From Sulfurirhabdus autotrophica (GTDB lineage: Bacteria > Pseudomonadota > Gammaproteobacteria > Burkholderiales > SMCO01), in assembly GCF_004346685.1 (NCBI RefSeq), contig NZ_SMCO01000001.1:62001-126000 (forward strand): DNA of 64,000 nucleotides, given 5' to 3'. Positions 38,631 to 49,590 of the stretch are shown here, one piece after another (the stretch's first letter is position 1; each line of letters opens with the position of its first letter). Below the pieces are notes generated by a model. The model did not search any database. It was not told the origin of the DNA and saw only the letters and a list, made by a program, of their open reading frames with translations. A program made the position numbers and the translations under genes.

Positions 38631-39431
38631 ATGAATGAAGTTCACTTTAGCGAACCGTTTGCCCGGGTGAATGGCGAGCCGTTTCTGGAGCTACCGCAGG
38701 ACTTGTACATCCCGCCAGATGCGCTGGAAGTCATTTTAGATGCTTTTGAAGGTCCATTGGACCTGCTGCTTTATCTGATCCGGCGGCATAACCTGGACGT
38801 GCTGGATATTCCAATGGCGCAACTGACGCAGCAGTATATGGGATATGTAGAGCTCATGCAGGCTCACCAACTGGAACTGGCATCTGAGTATTTGTTAATG
38901 GCTGCCGTGATGATCGAGATCAAGTCGCGCATGCTTTTACCGCGGCCAACGGAAATTTCTGGCGATGAAGCAGATCCTCGTGCCGAACTGGTGCGACGCT
39001 TGCTGGAATATGAACAAATGAAATTGGCAGCGCATGGATTAACGACATTACCCCAGGCACAGCGGGATTTTTCTCTAGTTCAAGTCTGGCTGGAACAGGT
39101 TGCGGTGAAACGGTTGCCTGAAGTCCATCTGGAAGACCTGCGAAATGCATGGCTAGGTATGATTGCTAAGGCAAACGTCAACAGGCATCATAAGATTTCA
39201 CGAGAGGAGCTTTCAGTCCGGGAACACATGAGCCGGATTTTACGTTCTTTGCAAAATAGGGAGTTCGTTGAGTTTTCAGAACTTTTCAATCAACAAGCAG
39301 GTATCCCAGAACTGGTGGTGACCTTTTTGGCCATGCTGGAATTAGGTAAGGAATTGATGGTGGTAATTAGTCAACAAGCCCCTTTTTCACCCATTTATGT
39401 GAAATTAAGTTTGGCATCGGCTCATGCATAA
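38631..39431 (+). CDS. scpA: Segregation and condensation protein A
   Basis: Kleisin subunit of the SMC condensin, 266 residues. The N-terminal [31 protein letters not shown] (about 39-69) is the family signature that binds the SMC neck. The C-terminal winged helix binds the SMC head. It overlaps scpB by eight bases. The SMC partner is at 51368, 12 kb away. Confidence 0.96.
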   Translation: MNEVHFSEPFARVNGEPFLELPQDLYIPPDALEVILDAFEGPLDLLLYLIRRHNLDVLDIPMAQLTQQYMGYVELMQAHQLELASEYLLMAAVMIEIKSRMLLPRPTEISGDEADPRAELVRRLLEYEQMKLAAHGLTTLPQAQRDFSLVQVWLEQVAVKRLPEVHLEDLRNAWLGMIAKANVNRHHKISREELSVREHMSRILRSLQNREFVEFSELFNQQAGIPELVVTFLAMLELGKELMVVISQQAPFSPIYVKLSLASAHA

Positions 39432-39993
39432 TATTGATGAAGTGAAATTGATTCTGGAAACAGTCTTATTGGCTAGTCAGGAACCGCTTTCGCAAAGTGA
39501 ACTCAAAAAGCTGTTTGATGAAGAGCTCAGCAATGAGACAATGCGCAAGCTTTTGGAAGAGTTGCGCCATGAATGGACCGGACGGGGTGTTGAACTGGTT
39601 AATGTGGCAAGTGGATGGCGTTTCCAGACTCGACCAAAGTATCAAAAGTATCTGGACCGTTTGAATCCGGAGAAACCACCTAAATATTCTCGTGCCGTCA
39701 TGGAAACATTAGCCATTATTGCCTACAAGCAGCCAGTGACGCGTGGTGATATAGAAGAAATTCGAGGTGTAGTTGTTTCTACTCAGGTGATAAAGTCGCT
39801 GGAAGAACGGGGATGGATAGATGTCGTTGGTCACAGAGACGTGATAGGCCGGCCAGCACTGTATGCGACAACCCAATCTTTTTTGGATGATATGAATTTA
39901 CGCTCACTTCAGGAGCTGCCAGTGATTGAGGAAGTAGGTGGGATTAACGAACAAACAGAGCTCGGATTACAATTAACAGCAGGGCAGGCATAA
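39424..39993 (+). CDS. scpB: Segregation and condensation protein B
   Basis: Tandem winged-helix subunit that dimerises and holds ScpA, 189 residues. The conserved [27 protein letters not shown] core and [25 protein letters not shown] segment are present. Overlap with scpA and the following rluB is the usual order scpA-scpB-rluB. Confidence 0.97.
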   Translation: MHNIDEVKLILETVLLASQEPLSQSELKKLFDEELSNETMRKLLEELRHEWTGRGVELVNVASGWRFQTRPKYQKYLDRLNPEKPPKYSRAVMETLAIIAYKQPVTRGDIEEIRGVVVSTQVIKSLEERGWIDVVGHRDVIGRPALYATTQSFLDDMNLRSLQELPVIEEVGGINEQTELGLQLTAGQA

Positions 39994-40052
39994 TTTAATT
40001 AAACTGATTGCCCGGTTTTCTGCCATGCATGATGCATTGGACTTGGATATAA

Positions 40053-41018
40053 ATGAATAGTAACGGAAACAAATCACGGGGTGGTTCCTCGCAAAAGCGG
40101 AATAAACCTGCGGACAGTTCTCGGAAACCTAAACCAAGAGGGAGTACCCGAGGGAGCATTAGCGGCCGCACGCTTAATCCAACGAAACAGTCATCAAGCG
40201 TGGATGACAAGGTAGTTAGACATGCTCCAAAAGCTGCGGTAGTAGCTGATGACTCCCACAAACTTCAAAAGATGCTGGCTCAGGCTGGCATGGGCTCTCG
40301 TCGAGAGATGGAGGAAGTGATTAAAGCAGGTCGTGTCACTATCAACGGTAAAGTGGCTGAAACTGGTGATCGTGTGGGCCCTGAAGATGTCGTCAGGGTG
40401 GATAAGCGTCCTGTAAAATTACAATTTGCAGGGGAAAACACTCGTATTCTGCTTTATCACAAACAAGAAGGTGAAATTGTTAGTCGTGATGACCCGGAAG
40501 GGCGCACAGACGTGTTTGAAAAGTTGCCAAGAATTCGTGGCGGAAAATGGATTTCAGTGGGGCGGCTGGATTTTAATACCAGTGGTTTACTGGTATTTAC
40601 TACATCCGGAGAATTGGCTAACCGGCTGATGCACCCCAGGTTTGAGGTACAACGCCAATATGCAGTGCGTATTCTTGGTGAGCTGACAGATGAACAGATG
40701 AAACTTCTTAGAACGGGTATAGAACTGGAAGATGGTCTGGCAAAGTTCGACGAGTTGGCAGATCAGGGTGGCGAGGGGTCTAATCACTGGTATCACGTTG
40801 TACTCAGGGAAGGCCGAAACCGTGAGGTTCGTCGTATGTTTGAGTCCATTGGATTAACTGTTAGCCGCCTGATGCGAGTTCGATTTGGTATCATCAATAT
40901 GCCGCCTCGCTTGAAGCGTGGGCAATGGTTAGAGTTGGAACCAAAGCAGGTTGCACAGGTCATGAAATGGGCTGATACTTTGATACCACATCACGATATA
41001 GATTCAGCTGTAGATTAA
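40053..41018 (+). CDS. rluB: 23S rRNA pseudouridine-2605 synthase RluB
   Basis: A 321-residue RsuA-family enzyme. A basic, disordered N-terminus (about 1-70) is followed by an S4 domain (LQKMLAQAGMGSRREMEEVIKAGRVTING) and the catalytic domain with the aspartate in GRLDFNTSGLLVFTTSGEL (about 172-190). The C-terminal EGRNREVRRMFESIGLTVSRLMRVRFG is canonical. It forms Psi2605 in helix 93 of 23S rRNA. It follows scpB. Confidence 0.94.
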   Translation: MNSNGNKSRGGSSQKRNKPADSSRKPKPRGSTRGSISGRTLNPTKQSSSVDDKVVRHAPKAAVVADDSHKLQKMLAQAGMGSRREMEEVIKAGRVTINGKVAETGDRVGPEDVVRVDKRPVKLQFAGENTRILLYHKQEGEIVSRDDPEGRTDVFEKLPRIRGGKWISVGRLDFNTSGLLVFTTSGELANRLMHPRFEVQRQYAVRILGELTDEQMKLLRTGIELEDGLAKFDELADQGGEGSNHWYHVVLREGRNREVRRMFESIGLTVSRLMRVRFGIINMPPRLKRGQWLELEPKQVAQVMKWADTLIPHHDIDSAVD

Positions 41019-41037
41019 AGTATTTCCTGCTTAATCG

Positions 41038-41074
41038 TTTCTACTCACTTCTCGAGAATAGAAGGGAGTAGAAA
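41038..41074 (+). terminator. Hairpin after rluB
   Basis: Arms 41038-41052 and 41060-41074 pair over 15 bases with one mismatch, loop CGAGAAT. It stands between convergent rluB and the channel-like gene and may terminate both; there is no T-tract on the plus side. Confidence 0.5.
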
Positions 41075-41115
41075 TAAGAATATTGGGACTCATCTGCCAA
41101 ATATTGAGCTAAGCT

Positions 41116-41787
41116 TTACTTTTTTGAGTTCTTTGTCATTTTTTGAATCACACCTGCAGCCCAATCTCTCCCTCCCAGACCAAATGCTAGTGCCAAAGCC
41201 AGAGCAACTGCCCCAAATCCGATTTGAAAAGCAGCAGTTAATAGTTGGGTGCCGATCTGTAATTGTTCTAACGCTACAAATACCACAAAAATCTGTACTG
41301 AATATTCTGCAATAGTGCTGATAGTGAGTGCATTATCAACACCAATATTATTCAGGTAGGCGAAAATCATCCGATTTATGAAACGTGACAAAAGGGTACC
41401 AAAAACCAAAACCAATATGGCAACCAGAATATTGGGGATATAAAGCACTATTTTGTTAAACAGGTCTGCGACCATGTGTAAGCCAAGGCTGTTTGTAACT
41501 GTCACAACCACGATCATGAAGATAAGCCAGTAAACAATTTCACCCATAATGTGACTGAGTGATATATGTATATTGCCTTGTTTTAGAAAGGCTTCAATAC
41601 CTGATTTCTCAGACAAAGCATCGAAATGCGCTAATTTAAGAACATGAGCAATAGCTGTTCGAGCCAGTTTTGCAACGATCCAGCCAACAAAAAGTAGAAT
41701 GAGCGCTGCACCAAGTTTAGGGATGAAACTGGCTAGTTCTGTGGTGAGTGAAGTTAACGAAGCCACAAAAATATCAAGCTGCTGCAT
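41116..41787 (-). CDS. Small mechanosensitive-channel-like membrane protein (TM-helix repeats)
   Basis: A 223-residue protein with about five hydrophobic helices and repeated TM-helix units, each starting LLFVGWIVAKLARTAI or IPNILVAILVLVFGTLLSRF. These repeats occur in a branch of MscS-like proteins that lack the cytosolic beta domain. GFGAVALALALAFGLGGRDWAAGV is glycine/alanine-rich like the MscS pore helix TM3. Conduction is inferred. Alone on the minus strand. Confidence 0.75.
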   Translation of the reverse strand: MQQLDIFVASLTSLTTELASFIPKLGAALILLFVGWIVAKLARTAIAHVLKLAHFDALSEKSGIEAFLKQGNIHISLSHIMGEIVYWLIFMIVVVTVTNSLGLHMVADLFNKIVLYIPNILVAILVLVFGTLLSRFINRMIFAYLNNIGVDNALTISTIAEYSVQIFVVFVALEQLQIGTQLLTAAFQIGFGAVALALALAFGLGGRDWAAGVIQKMTKNSKK

Positions 41788-42032
41788 GGCCTATCTCCTT
41801 ATTTAGTTTTTCTGATTGCTTTAGATATCATGTAGATGAATCTTGGTTGATGAATTTTTTATCAGCTGGATTTGCCAGTATAGTTGATTATGCATAATTA
41901 GCTTCACTCTGGCAGACGCTTGGACACTATATTGCATTTGATAGAAGCCATTTCGTGGATTTATTAGTTACTTTATCTTGGGATTTTCAATATGGGCGCA
42001 AGTTTCACTGCGTCCATATATATTTACAAGCT

Positions 42033-42926
42033 TCAGATCAATTGCTCGCGTGCCAGCATAAATACATATTCATCACCCGCACTGACATTTAACCAGGTAA
42101 AGTCAATCTCAGGGAAAGCGGCTTCTACCGTATCCCGATTGTGTCCAATTTCAACAACCAGAATTCCACCTTCATTTAGATGTTTAGGTGCATCACGTAA
42201 AATAATGCGCGTTGCATCCAACCCATCTTCTCCACTGCCCAGAGCGAGCTTTGGCTCATGTAGATATTCACTGGGGAGGGCTTTGACGGCTTCGGCATTT
42301 ACATAGGGCGGGTTGCTGATAATAATGTCGTAGTGTTTGCCTTGCAATGACTCAAATAAGTCAGATTTAATTAAGTGAACGCGATCTTCCAGGCCGTAAT
42401 CTGACACGTTACGATATGCAACTTCCAACGCATCCTCAGATATATCTACTGCGTCAATCATGCTATTGGGGAAGGCATAAGACATGAGAATCCCCAGGCA
42501 ACCCGAACCAGTACATAAATCCAGGCAGGTTGTGACTGCATCTGGATTTTCTACCCAAGGGGTTAGCTGTTCCCGCAGCAGTTCGGCAATGAATGAGCGA
42601 GGTACGATTACTCGTTCATCTACATAAAACCGAAAATCACCTAGCCATGCTTCATGGGTGAGATAGGCGGCAGGCGTGCGTTCTTTGACGCGTTTTTCCA
42701 GTATTTTTAATACGGTCTCTAGTTCTGAAGGCAGGAGCTTGGCATCCAGAAAGGGATCCAAAGTATCAAGTGGCAGATGTAATGTATGCAAAATCAAATA
42801 AGCAGCTTCGTCGTAGGCATTTTGTGTACCGTGACCGAATGCGAGCTCCGCTTCATTAAAGCGGCTCACGGCAAAGCGAAGTAAGTCGCGGACGGTAGTC
42901 AGTTGTGTTTTGGCTTCTATGAACAT
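42033..42926 (-). CDS. prmB: Ribosomal protein L3 N5-glutamine methyltransferase
   Basis: SAM-dependent methyltransferase, 297 residues, modifying Gln150 of L3. DLCTGSGCLG (136-145) is the SAM motif, and NPPY (205-208) is the glutamine-binding motif of the PrmB/PrmC group. The SAIEL... N-terminal domain and the segment SEYLHEPKLALGSGEDGLD match PrmB rather than PrmC, which is usually next to prfA. Four bases after the dapE stop, same strand. Confidence 0.93.
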   Translation of the reverse strand: MFIEAKTQLTTVRDLLRFAVSRFNEAELAFGHGTQNAYDEAAYLILHTLHLPLDTLDPFLDAKLLPSELETVLKILEKRVKERTPAAYLTHEAWLGDFRFYVDERVIVPRSFIAELLREQLTPWVENPDAVTTCLDLCTGSGCLGILMSYAFPNSMIDAVDISEDALEVAYRNVSDYGLEDRVHLIKSDLFESLQGKHYDIIISNPPYVNAEAVKALPSEYLHEPKLALGSGEDGLDATRIILRDAPKHLNEGGILVVEIGHNRDTVEAAFPEIDFTWLNVSAGDEYVFMLAREQLI

Positions 42927-42930
42927 GCTT

Positions 42931-44527
<1,597 letters not shown>

Positions 44528-44544
44528 TAAAAGCCTCTTATCAA

Positions 44545-44898
44545 TTAATTCGGTTGCGAAAGCATTTCTTGATAGATGGTTTCGTCGAACCCTACTGCGA
44601 TCTTGCCGTTATTTTCCAATACAGGCCGTTTAATAACAGAGGATTTTTCCATCATTAGCTGGATGGCGGCCGCTTCATTGTCGATGCTGTTTTTGATTCC
44701 ATCTGGCAGTTGGCGCCAGGTAGTGCCTTTGCGGTTTACCAGCTTTTCCCACCCTGCGAGTTTGACCCAGTTTTTCAACAGCGCCTCTGAGACACCTTGC
44801 TTTTTGAAATCATGGAATTCAACTGTTTGGCCTTGTTCAGATAGCCAGACACGCGCTTTTTTCACGGTGTTGCAATTAGGAATGCCGTAAAGCTTCAT
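44545..44898 (-). CDS. yffB: ArsC/Spx-family protein YffB
   Basis: A 117-residue thioredoxin-like protein. MKLYGIPNCNTVKKARVWL carries a single cysteine (C9) in the CxxVKKA motif, like YffB and Spx-type members rather than detoxifying arsenate reductases with several cysteines. An extra 12-codon N-terminal extension is possible from 44934, but ATG 44898 gives the standard family start. Neighbour of dapE in many betaproteobacteria. Confidence 0.87.
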   Translation of the reverse strand: MKLYGIPNCNTVKKARVWLSEQGQTVEFHDFKKQGVSEALLKNWVKLAGWEKLVNRKGTTWRQLPDGIKNSIDNEAAAIQLMMEKSSVIKRPVLENNGKIAVGFDETIYQEMLSQPN

Positions 44899-45025
44899 GA
44901 GAAATTTTCTTCTGAAAAGGGCTATTTTAAACACTTACTGCTAGTTTGTGTAAACGTTGGATAGGATTGTAATTCCATCGCGATTAGCTATAGTTGATAA
45001 AAGGTTATTAATTGGAGAAGTGGTT

Positions 45026-45529
45026 ATGCTGGATTCATTAAGAAAAGTGGGGAAAGAAATAGGTCGTGAACTGAACCGTACTTGGGAGAATTTATCGGAT
45101 GGATGGCGTGAATTGTTAAGCAGAAGCAGCAATGCGTTAACGCATTTTACGAAAAAACACGAAGATAATCAGGGTGGTGAAATATCTTTATCCCAGTTTC
45201 CAAGTTGGAGCTTACTGGCGGGGGAAGTGGTTGAAACGGATGAATCAATCATTGTGCGGCTGGAAGTGCCTGGAATGGAGAAAGAAGACTGCAATATTAC
45301 AATTGAAGGCAATACTTTATATTTAACTGGGGAAAAGCGCATTTCCCGAGAATCTGAAGAAGGGCAGTATCACATCATGGAGCGTGCTTATGGCAGTTTT
45401 CAGCGAGCAATCCCGCTAGCGCATAATGTGGATAGTGAAAAAGCTGAAGCCAGTTACAAAAATGGTGTGTTGTCGGTACGATTACCCAAGACCGGGAGTG
45501 CCACAAGCAAAAGTATCGTGATTAACTAA
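45026..45529 (+). CDS. Hsp20 family small heat-shock protein
   Basis: A 167-residue protein with an alpha-crystallin domain (about 62-165): IIVRLEVPGMEKEDCNITIEGNTLYLTGEK and RAYGSFQRAIPLAHNVDSEKAEASYKNGVLSVRLPK. The ATG at 45026 has GGAGAAG before it; frames starting at 44957 lack such a site. It keeps denaturing proteins in solution for refolding by DnaK/ClpB. It is on the plus strand between dapD and yffB, genes otherwise found together, so it is an inserted unit. Confidence 0.92.
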   Translation: MLDSLRKVGKEIGRELNRTWENLSDGWRELLSRSSNALTHFTKKHEDNQGGEISLSQFPSWSLLAGEVVETDESIIVRLEVPGMEKEDCNITIEGNTLYLTGEKRISRESEEGQYHIMERAYGSFQRAIPLAHNVDSEKAEASYKNGVLSVRLPKTGSATSKSIVIN

Positions 45530-45545
45530 ATGATCAGATTGAAAT

Positions 45546-45572
45546 CGGCGGTTGATTTAAAATCAACCGCCG
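45546..45572. terminator. Palindromic hairpin between convergent hsp20 and dapD
   Basis: A 13-bp perfect inverted repeat (45546-45558 with 45560-45572, CGGCGGTTGATTT and its complement) lies between the two converging stops at 45529 and 45595. It can act for either strand; T-tracts are weak on both sides. Confidence 0.6.
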
Positions 45573-45594
45573 TATCTATGTAAAATCAGAGTTC

Positions 45595-46416
45595 TTATAT
45601 GCCGCGTAACAGTTCGTTGATACCCACTTTGGAACGGGTTTTAGCATCTACCTGTTTCACAATTACCGCACAGTAAAGGCTGTATTTGCCATCAGCAGAA
45701 GGCAGGTTGCCAGCTACTACGACTGAACCTGCAGGAACGCGGCCGTAGCTTACTTCACCGGTTTCACGGTTGTAAATTTTTGTGCTTTGGCCGATGTAAA
45801 CTCCCATGGAGATAACACAACCGTCTTCAACGATCACGCCTTCTACCACTTCAGAACGTGCGCCGATGAAACAGTCGTCGCCAATGATGGTTGGATTGGC
45901 TTGTACTGGTTCCAGTACGCCACCGATACCTACACCACCGGATAAATGCACATTTTTACCAATCTGCGCGCAAGAACCAACGGTAGCCCAGGTGTCTACC
46001 ATGGCGCCATCATCCACATAAGCGCCAATATTTATGTAAGAAGGCATCAATACAACGTTTTTGCCGATGTAAGAACCTTTACGCGCTGCAGCGGGTGGAA
46101 CCACGCGGAAGCCACCTTCACGGAAATCTTTTGAATTGTAATCAGAAAATTTGGAAGGCACTTTGTCGTAGTAGTTGGTGAATCCACCTTTGATAAAAAA
46201 GTTATCTTCCATACGGAAAGAAAGCAAAACCGCTTTTTTCAACCACTGATGGGTCACCCAGTCACCATTGATTTTTTCGGCAACGCGTAGAGTACCTTTA
46301 TCCAGTTCGTCCAGAACATGAACTACAGCATCTTTCAGCTTGGAATCAACATTGCGAGGTGTGATGTCCGCACGGCGTTCGAATGCTTCGTCAATGATGG
46401 ATTGGAGTTCATGCAT
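45595..46416 (-). CDS. dapD: Tetrahydrodipicolinate N-succinyltransferase
   Basis: Left-handed beta-helix acyltransferase, 273 residues from ATG 46416, the usual DapD length; AGGAA is nine bases before this codon, while an ATG three codons upstream has no room for a binding site. It uses succinyl-CoA in the succinylase branch of lysine and diaminopimelate synthesis. The hexapeptide-repeat core runs from about 120 to 210 ([47 protein letters not shown]). Confidence 0.97.
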   Translation of the reverse strand: MHELQSIIDEAFERRADITPRNVDSKLKDAVVHVLDELDKGTLRVAEKINGDWVTHQWLKKAVLLSFRMEDNFFIKGGFTNYYDKVPSKFSDYNSKDFREGGFRVVPPAAARKGSYIGKNVVLMPSYINIGAYVDDGAMVDTWATVGSCAQIGKNVHLSGGVGIGGVLEPVQANPTIIGDDCFIGARSEVVEGVIVEDGCVISMGVYIGQSTKIYNRETGEVSYGRVPAGSVVVAGNLPSADGKYSLYCAVIVKQVDAKTRSKVGINELLRGI

Positions 46417-46513
46417 AATAATCATTTCCTAAATAAGTTTGATGTAAATTTTATATATGTTAAATATCAATAAACTAAAATTAAAAATTAATGTAGATTA
46501 TTGATTATTCCGT

Positions 46514-47713
46514 CTACGCTTCAATATTTTCTACGCATTGTTTGATGCGCTCAGCGGCATCTACGCATTCTTCAAGTGATGCCACTAATGCGATGCGTAT
46601 GAAATTCTGGCCCGGGTTGATTCCGTGGGCGTCTCGGGCAAGATAGCTGCCAGGTAAAACCGTAACATTATAATCCCGATAAAGTCTTTGCGCGAATTCT
46701 GTGTCCGATATAGGCGTTTTTGCCCATAAATAAAAAGCGGCATCCGGTATTTCTACTTGCAGAAAACCTTGCAGCATAGGGGTGACGCTGGCAAATTTTT
46801 CGCTGTACATACGTCGATTTTCTTCTACGTGCGATTCATCGCTCCATGCTGCTGCACTCGCCGCTTGAACGGCCGGGTTCATGGCGCAACCATGATAGGT
46901 GCGGTACAACAAAAATTGCTCAAGAATTGAAGCGTTACCTGCGACAAAGCCTGAGCGCATGCCTGGTACATTGGAGCGTTTGGAAAGGCTGCTGAAAACA
47001 ACAAGTTTGGGGAAATCAACTCTACCCAGTTGATGGGCAGCCTGCAATGCACCTAACGGTGGGTGGGAACCGTCAAAGTAAATTTCCGAGTAACATTCGT
47101 CGGAAGCAATGGTGAAACCATATTCGTCTGAGAGTTTAAACAGATTTTCCCACTCGCCCAATGACATGACTTTCCCAGTGGGATTGCCGGGCGAGCAAAC
47201 GTAAACCAGTTGCGTTCGAGCCAAAGTTTCCTTGGGAACGGACGCAAAATCCATGACGTAATTACTATCGGGTGTGGTGTTGATGAAATAAGGCGTAGCA
47301 CCTGCTAAAATCGCGGCACCTTCATATATTTGGTAAAAGGGGTTGGGCGAAATAATAACCGGATTGGGTTTGGTGGGGTCAATAACAGCCTGAGCGAAAG
47401 CAAAGAGCGCTTCCCGGCTCCCTGTCACTGGTAGCACTTGATTTTGAACATTAATTTCAGGCAGACCATAACGATTTTTTAGCCAAGTGCCAATTGCATT
47501 GCGCAACGCCTCTGTGCCCTGTGTTAAGGGGTAGTTCGACAATCCATCCAGATTTTTTATGAGGGATTCACGAATAAATTCCGGGGTTGCATGTTTCGGC
47601 TCACCGATGGAAAGGTTAATATGCGGCAGTGTGCTGTTTGGGGTAATCCCCTGAAACAGCGTACGCAGTTTCTGAAATGGGTAGGGATGCAGTTGCTGTA
47701 AGTTAGGATTCAT
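46514..47713 (-). CDS. dapC: Succinyldiaminopimelate transaminase
   Basis: PLP-dependent aminotransferase, 399 residues, making N-succinyl-LL-diaminopimelate. The cofactor lysine is in SSLSKRSNVPGMRSGF (about 241-256). SPGNPTG and SDECYSEIYFD are conserved class I motifs. It lies upstream of dapD on the same strand, 97 bases apart. The tail EECVDAAERIKQCVENIEA is typical. Confidence 0.95.
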   Translation of the reverse strand: MNPNLQQLHPYPFQKLRTLFQGITPNSTLPHINLSIGEPKHATPEFIRESLIKNLDGLSNYPLTQGTEALRNAIGTWLKNRYGLPEINVQNQVLPVTGSREALFAFAQAVIDPTKPNPVIISPNPFYQIYEGAAILAGATPYFINTTPDSNYVMDFASVPKETLARTQLVYVCSPGNPTGKVMSLGEWENLFKLSDEYGFTIASDECYSEIYFDGSHPPLGALQAAHQLGRVDFPKLVVFSSLSKRSNVPGMRSGFVAGNASILEQFLLYRTYHGCAMNPAVQAASAAAWSDESHVEENRRMYSEKFASVTPMLQGFLQVEIPDAAFYLWAKTPISDTEFAQRLYRDYNVTVLPGSYLARDAHGINPGQNFIRIALVASLEECVDAAERIKQCVENIEA

Positions 47714-47766
47714 TTTTTATTCTGGACTCGAGATTCTCGAAACATCAAATTATAAAGGTTTAAAGA

Positions 47767-48648
47767 GTGCCTTCAAAACAAAAAGTTTTAGCTGTTTCAG
47801 GATTGTTGAGCGGTGCCGTGACTTGGGGGCTTGTTTGGTACCCGCTTCGATTGCTTGAGAAGGAAGGTGTATCTGGCGAACTGACCACTTTTTTGATGTT
47901 TGGTATCGCGTTGCTGTTAGGGATATTTTTCTTTCACAAAACGCTGCGGCAGCTTCCTCCTTCAAAAACGATACTTATTCTGATTGCTATTACTGCCGGC
48001 TGGACAAACCTTGCCTATGCAATTGCGGTGATTCATGGCGAAGTGATGCGTGTCCTGCTTTTGTTCTATCTTTCCCCGCTTTGGACGGTATTGCTTTCAC
48101 GCATGATCTTGGGGGAGCGTTTAAATCGTCATGGTTATACAGTTTTAGCATTGTCTTTCAGTGGTGCCATGGTGATGTTATGGTCGTCTGTAAATGGGTT
48201 ACCACTTCCTCAGAACAGTGCTGAATGGTTTGGGTTATCTGCCGGAATGATGTTTGCGCTCTCGAACGTGTTAACGCGTAAAGCGCATTATCATGATATA
48301 TATCTTAAATCTTTAAGTGTGTTTGCAGGTGTCAGCATTATCGCAATCATGCCCCCACTATTTCAACCTGATATGCTTTCACCACTGCTGATCTTGTCAG
48401 CATCGTCGTGGGGAATTTTGTTGGGGTTAGGTTTGCTTGCATTCTTAGCGACTGTTACGGTGCAATTTGGATTGACCCATACGCCTTCCAATCAGGCAAT
48501 TGTGATATTTTTGTTTGAATTGGTTGTTGCCGCAATTTCTGCCTACTATTTGGCGGGCGAAAAGATGATGTTGAGGGAATGGGTTGGGGGGGCAATGATT
48601 ATTACTGCCAGCCTTTTTTCAGGCAAACTGGAACAGAAAGATGTCTAA
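47767..48648 (+). CDS. EamA/DMT family transporter
   Basis: A 293-residue protein with ten hydrophobic helices in two EamA repeats (about 10-145 and 150-285). Members export amino acids or metabolites; substrate not deducible. GTG start at 47767 with AAAGG eight bases before. The stop region overlaps the VOC gene by eight bases, so the two are co-translated. Divergent from dapC. Confidence 0.85.
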   Translation: MPSKQKVLAVSGLLSGAVTWGLVWYPLRLLEKEGVSGELTTFLMFGIALLLGIFFFHKTLRQLPPSKTILILIAITAGWTNLAYAIAVIHGEVMRVLLLFYLSPLWTVLLSRMILGERLNRHGYTVLALSFSGAMVMLWSSVNGLPLPQNSAEWFGLSAGMMFALSNVLTRKAHYHDIYLKSLSVFAGVSIIAIMPPLFQPDMLSPLLILSASSWGILLGLGLLAFLATVTVQFGLTHTPSNQAIVIFLFELVVAAISAYYLAGEKMMLREWVGGAMIITASLFSGKLEQKDV

Positions 48649-49012
48649 TATAGCTAAATTTTTGCACAGCTCGTTACTTGTCTCTGATTTGAATAAAGCC
48701 AAAGGGTTTTACGAAGATGTATTAGGACTTGTACCAAGCCAGTTGCGTCCGGAAATGCGTTTTGATGGTGTTTGGTACGAAATTGGCGCTCAGCAAATTC
48801 ATTTATTGGTACTGCCAAATCCGGATAAAGATGCGGTCCGACCTGAACATGGAGGCAATGATCGACACATTGCGCTTGGCGTAATGGATATTGCGGTACT
48901 GCAAAAGATGTTGGAAGAAGCCAGCATTCCTTTTACCCTCAGCAAATCAGGACGAAGCGCTTTGTTTTGTCGTGATCCGGATGGGAATGCGCTGGAATTT
49001 GTCGAGGTTTAG
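48641..49012 (+). CDS. VOC (glyoxalase/bleomycin-resistance) family protein
   Basis: A 123-residue vicinal-oxygen-chelate protein. FLHSSLLVSDLNKAKGFYEDVLGLVP, WYEIGAQQIHLLVLP, and LFCRDPDGNALEFVEV are the two beta-alpha-beta-beta-beta repeats with candidate metal ligands H8 and the final Glu. The reaction is not known. It overlaps the upstream transporter and is convergent with the PilZ gene. Confidence 0.83.
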   Translation: MSNIAKFLHSSLLVSDLNKAKGFYEDVLGLVPSQLRPEMRFDGVWYEIGAQQIHLLVLPNPDKDAVRPEHGGNDRHIALGVMDIAVLQKMLEEASIPFTLSKSGRSALFCRDPDGNALEFVEV

Positions 49013-49017
49013 TGCTT

Positions 49018-49590
49018 TCAGGGAGTTTTTCCGCTATGCCGTAATTGTATTTCGCGCCGGTGATACCTGAAAAGCGTACGCTCAAGCCAGTCCTGCATTT
49101 CTTCGCTTAAATTGATAAATTCAGCACGGGTATGAAGCCCACCTTCCATTCTTTTTGAATGTGTCACTTTAGCGGGGAAAATAATGGCCTGCGGTATTTT
49201 TTTGCTGAGATAGAGAGATAGGGTTATTTCCGTGTTGGGACTCGGTCCCTCTTCAGCGATCCATTCCATTGCGTTTGCAGACAAGTTGACTGAAACAGGG
49301 TTTGGAAAACTACCCTTTTGCTCCAAAAGCGTCGCTAAAAGTGTAAGGGCAAGATCTACTTTAGTTTCCAGTCGTTCAAAGGCGATCGCCGCAACAGTGC
49401 CCATTTCGTTGTCTTTCTCTGCAGGCAGCGTTTCCATGGTCGTTAAAGCGCGCAACAGATATATGTTGGTATCCATCCAGTCTGATAATGTGGATGATGA
49501 AATAGCCGTGATAACAGGCGACCAGCTTAATGGCAACATTGCCTTGTAAGAAATACCATCTGAATCAGTAAATTGGGTTGAAGTTGTCAT
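49018..49590 (-). CDS. PilZ-domain protein
   Basis: A 190-residue protein with a weak PilZ-type c-di-GMP fold: the C-terminal half contains VSVNLSANAMEWIAEE and IIFPAKVTHSKRMEGGLHTRAEFINLSEEMQDWLERTLFRYHRRE. The classical RxxxR motif is replaced in this type by less regular basic residues, so c-di-GMP binding is uncertain. Its ATG overlaps the kinase stop by four bases; with queF it makes a three-gene operon whose members are not functionally related in an obvious way. Confidence 0.72.
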   Translation of the reverse strand: MTTSTQFTDSDGISYKAMLPLSWSPVITAISSSTLSDWMDTNIYLLRALTTMETLPAEKDNEMGTVAAIAFERLETKVDLALTLLATLLEQKGSFPNPVSVNLSANAMEWIAEEGPSPNTEITLSLYLSKKIPQAIIFPAKVTHSKRMEGGLHTRAEFINLSEEMQDWLERTLFRYHRREIQLRHSGKTP

